The notes below the pieces were generated by a model. That model was not told the DNA's origin and did no database searches. It was given only the letters and a program-made list of their open reading frames with translations. Positions 5,547 through 5,882 of a stretch of 5,882 bases of DNA are shown piece by piece. The DNA comes from Bacteroidales bacterium (GTDB lineage Bacteria; Bacteroidota; Bacteroidia; Bacteroidales; F082). The translations under genes and the position numbers were made by a program. The stretch's first letter is position 1. Each line of letters starts with the position of its first letter. Where the stretch lies: NCBI GenBank assembly GCA_020853175.1, contig JADYZK010000431.1, forward strand, positions 1 through 5,882, given 5' to 3'.

Positions 5547-5882
5547 ATGAAGCTGAAAGTTTTCAAATTTGGGGGTGCTTCGGTAAAAGATGCAGCGGCG
5601 GTACGAAACTTGGTTTCCATTATAGAGAAACAAAAGAATCAACATCTGATGATAGTGCTTTCGGCTATGGGCAAAACCACCAACGGCCTCGAAAAACTCC
5701 TCTTATCGGCAAGGGAAAAGCCGTTTGTCTATGAAGCATCAATGGAGCATCTTAAAACATTCCATTTTCAAATTGTGGAAGAGCTTTTTGGTGAAGATAA
5801 GAACATCAAAACGCGATTACATAGTCTGTTTGTTGCTTTGGAAGCAGACCTGATACAAAACAGATCGCTTGCTTATGACCAG
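5547..5882 (+). CDS. Aspartokinase, N-terminal part (3' truncated)
   Basis: The first 112 residues of an aspartate kinase, running off the right edge in frame. The enzyme phosphorylates aspartate in the cytosol, the entry step to lysine, threonine and methionine (and diaminopimelate). It starts MKLKVFKFGGASVKDA; KFGG (residues 7-10) is the ATP/substrate-binding hallmark of the amino-acid kinase fold. VLSAMGKTTNGLEKLL (residues 37-52) is the second conserved block. Residue 11 is Ala where the general family signature has Ser or Thr; I recall KFGGASV as common in Bacteroidota forms. A TGA at 5538-5540 closes the frame just upstream, so ATG 5547 is the only sensible start. An ATG at 5501 opens a different frame and is not this gene. 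The missing C-terminus, with ACT domains or a homoserine dehydrogenase fusion, cannot be judged. Confidence 0.92.
   Translation, partial: MKLKVFKFGGASVKDAAAVRNLVSIIEKQKNQHLMIVLSAMGKTTNGLEKLLLSAREKPFVYEASMEHLKTFHFQIVEELFGEDKNIKTRLHSLFVALEADLIQNRSLAYDQ

Noticed and set aside
5501..5734. Open frame of 77 codons starting at ATG 5501
   Set aside because: It overlaps the aspartokinase start in a different frame, and its product has no recognisable motif, whereas the other frame reads KFGGASV and LSAMGKTTN.

Overview
The window is an ordinary-looking chromosomal stretch that most likely comes from a member of the Bacteroidota. Four things point there. Several starts have TAnnTTTG-type -7 boxes, and one has a complete TTTG-N19-TAnnTTTG promoter. 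No convincing Shine-Dalgarno sequence precedes any start. One gene encodes a secreted beta-rich protein with an '..SAQ' signal-peptide end, which is common in that phylum. The protein sequences themselves have the flavour of Bacteroidota homologues. I cannot name a genus from this sequence.

Layout, left to right. (1) Positions 1-510 (+) are the 3' end of a DASS/SLC13-type sodium:anion symporter whose start lies outside the window. (2) Positions 657-1784 (+) encode a complete DegT/DnrJ/EryC1/StrS-family PLP aminotransferase for nucleotide sugars, followed by a strong A/T-flanked hairpin terminator at 1820-1859. (3) Positions 1879-2913 (+) encode a TrhO/YceA-type rhodanese-fold tRNA uridine hydroxylase. 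(4) Positions 2910-3290 (-) encode a small DUF454/YbaN membrane protein; it converges on trhO, and the two stop codons share a TTAA tetranucleotide. (5) Positions 3499-4353 (+) encode an uncharacterised secreted, probably outer-membrane beta-barrel protein, ended by a hairpin terminator at 4382-4414. (6) Positions 4413-5444 (-) encode class I fructose-1,6-bisphosphatase. (7) Positions 5547-5882 (+) are the 5' end of an aspartokinase that runs off the right edge and is transcribed divergently from fbp.

The genes do not form one pathway. They look like a series of short housekeeping or envelope transcription units: anion uptake, sugar-nucleotide amination for surface glycans, tRNA wobble modification, a small membrane protein, a surface protein, gluconeogenesis, and entry to the aspartate amino-acid pathway. 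The best-supported regulatory structure is the 102-bp fbp/aspartokinase intergenic region, where two -7 boxes on opposite strands sit one base apart.

I looked for CRISPR arrays, insertion sequences, tRNA or rRNA genes, att sites, large repeats and phage or defence modules and saw none. I do not find a previously undescribed system here. The observations listed are mostly about gene architecture, start choice and regulation.
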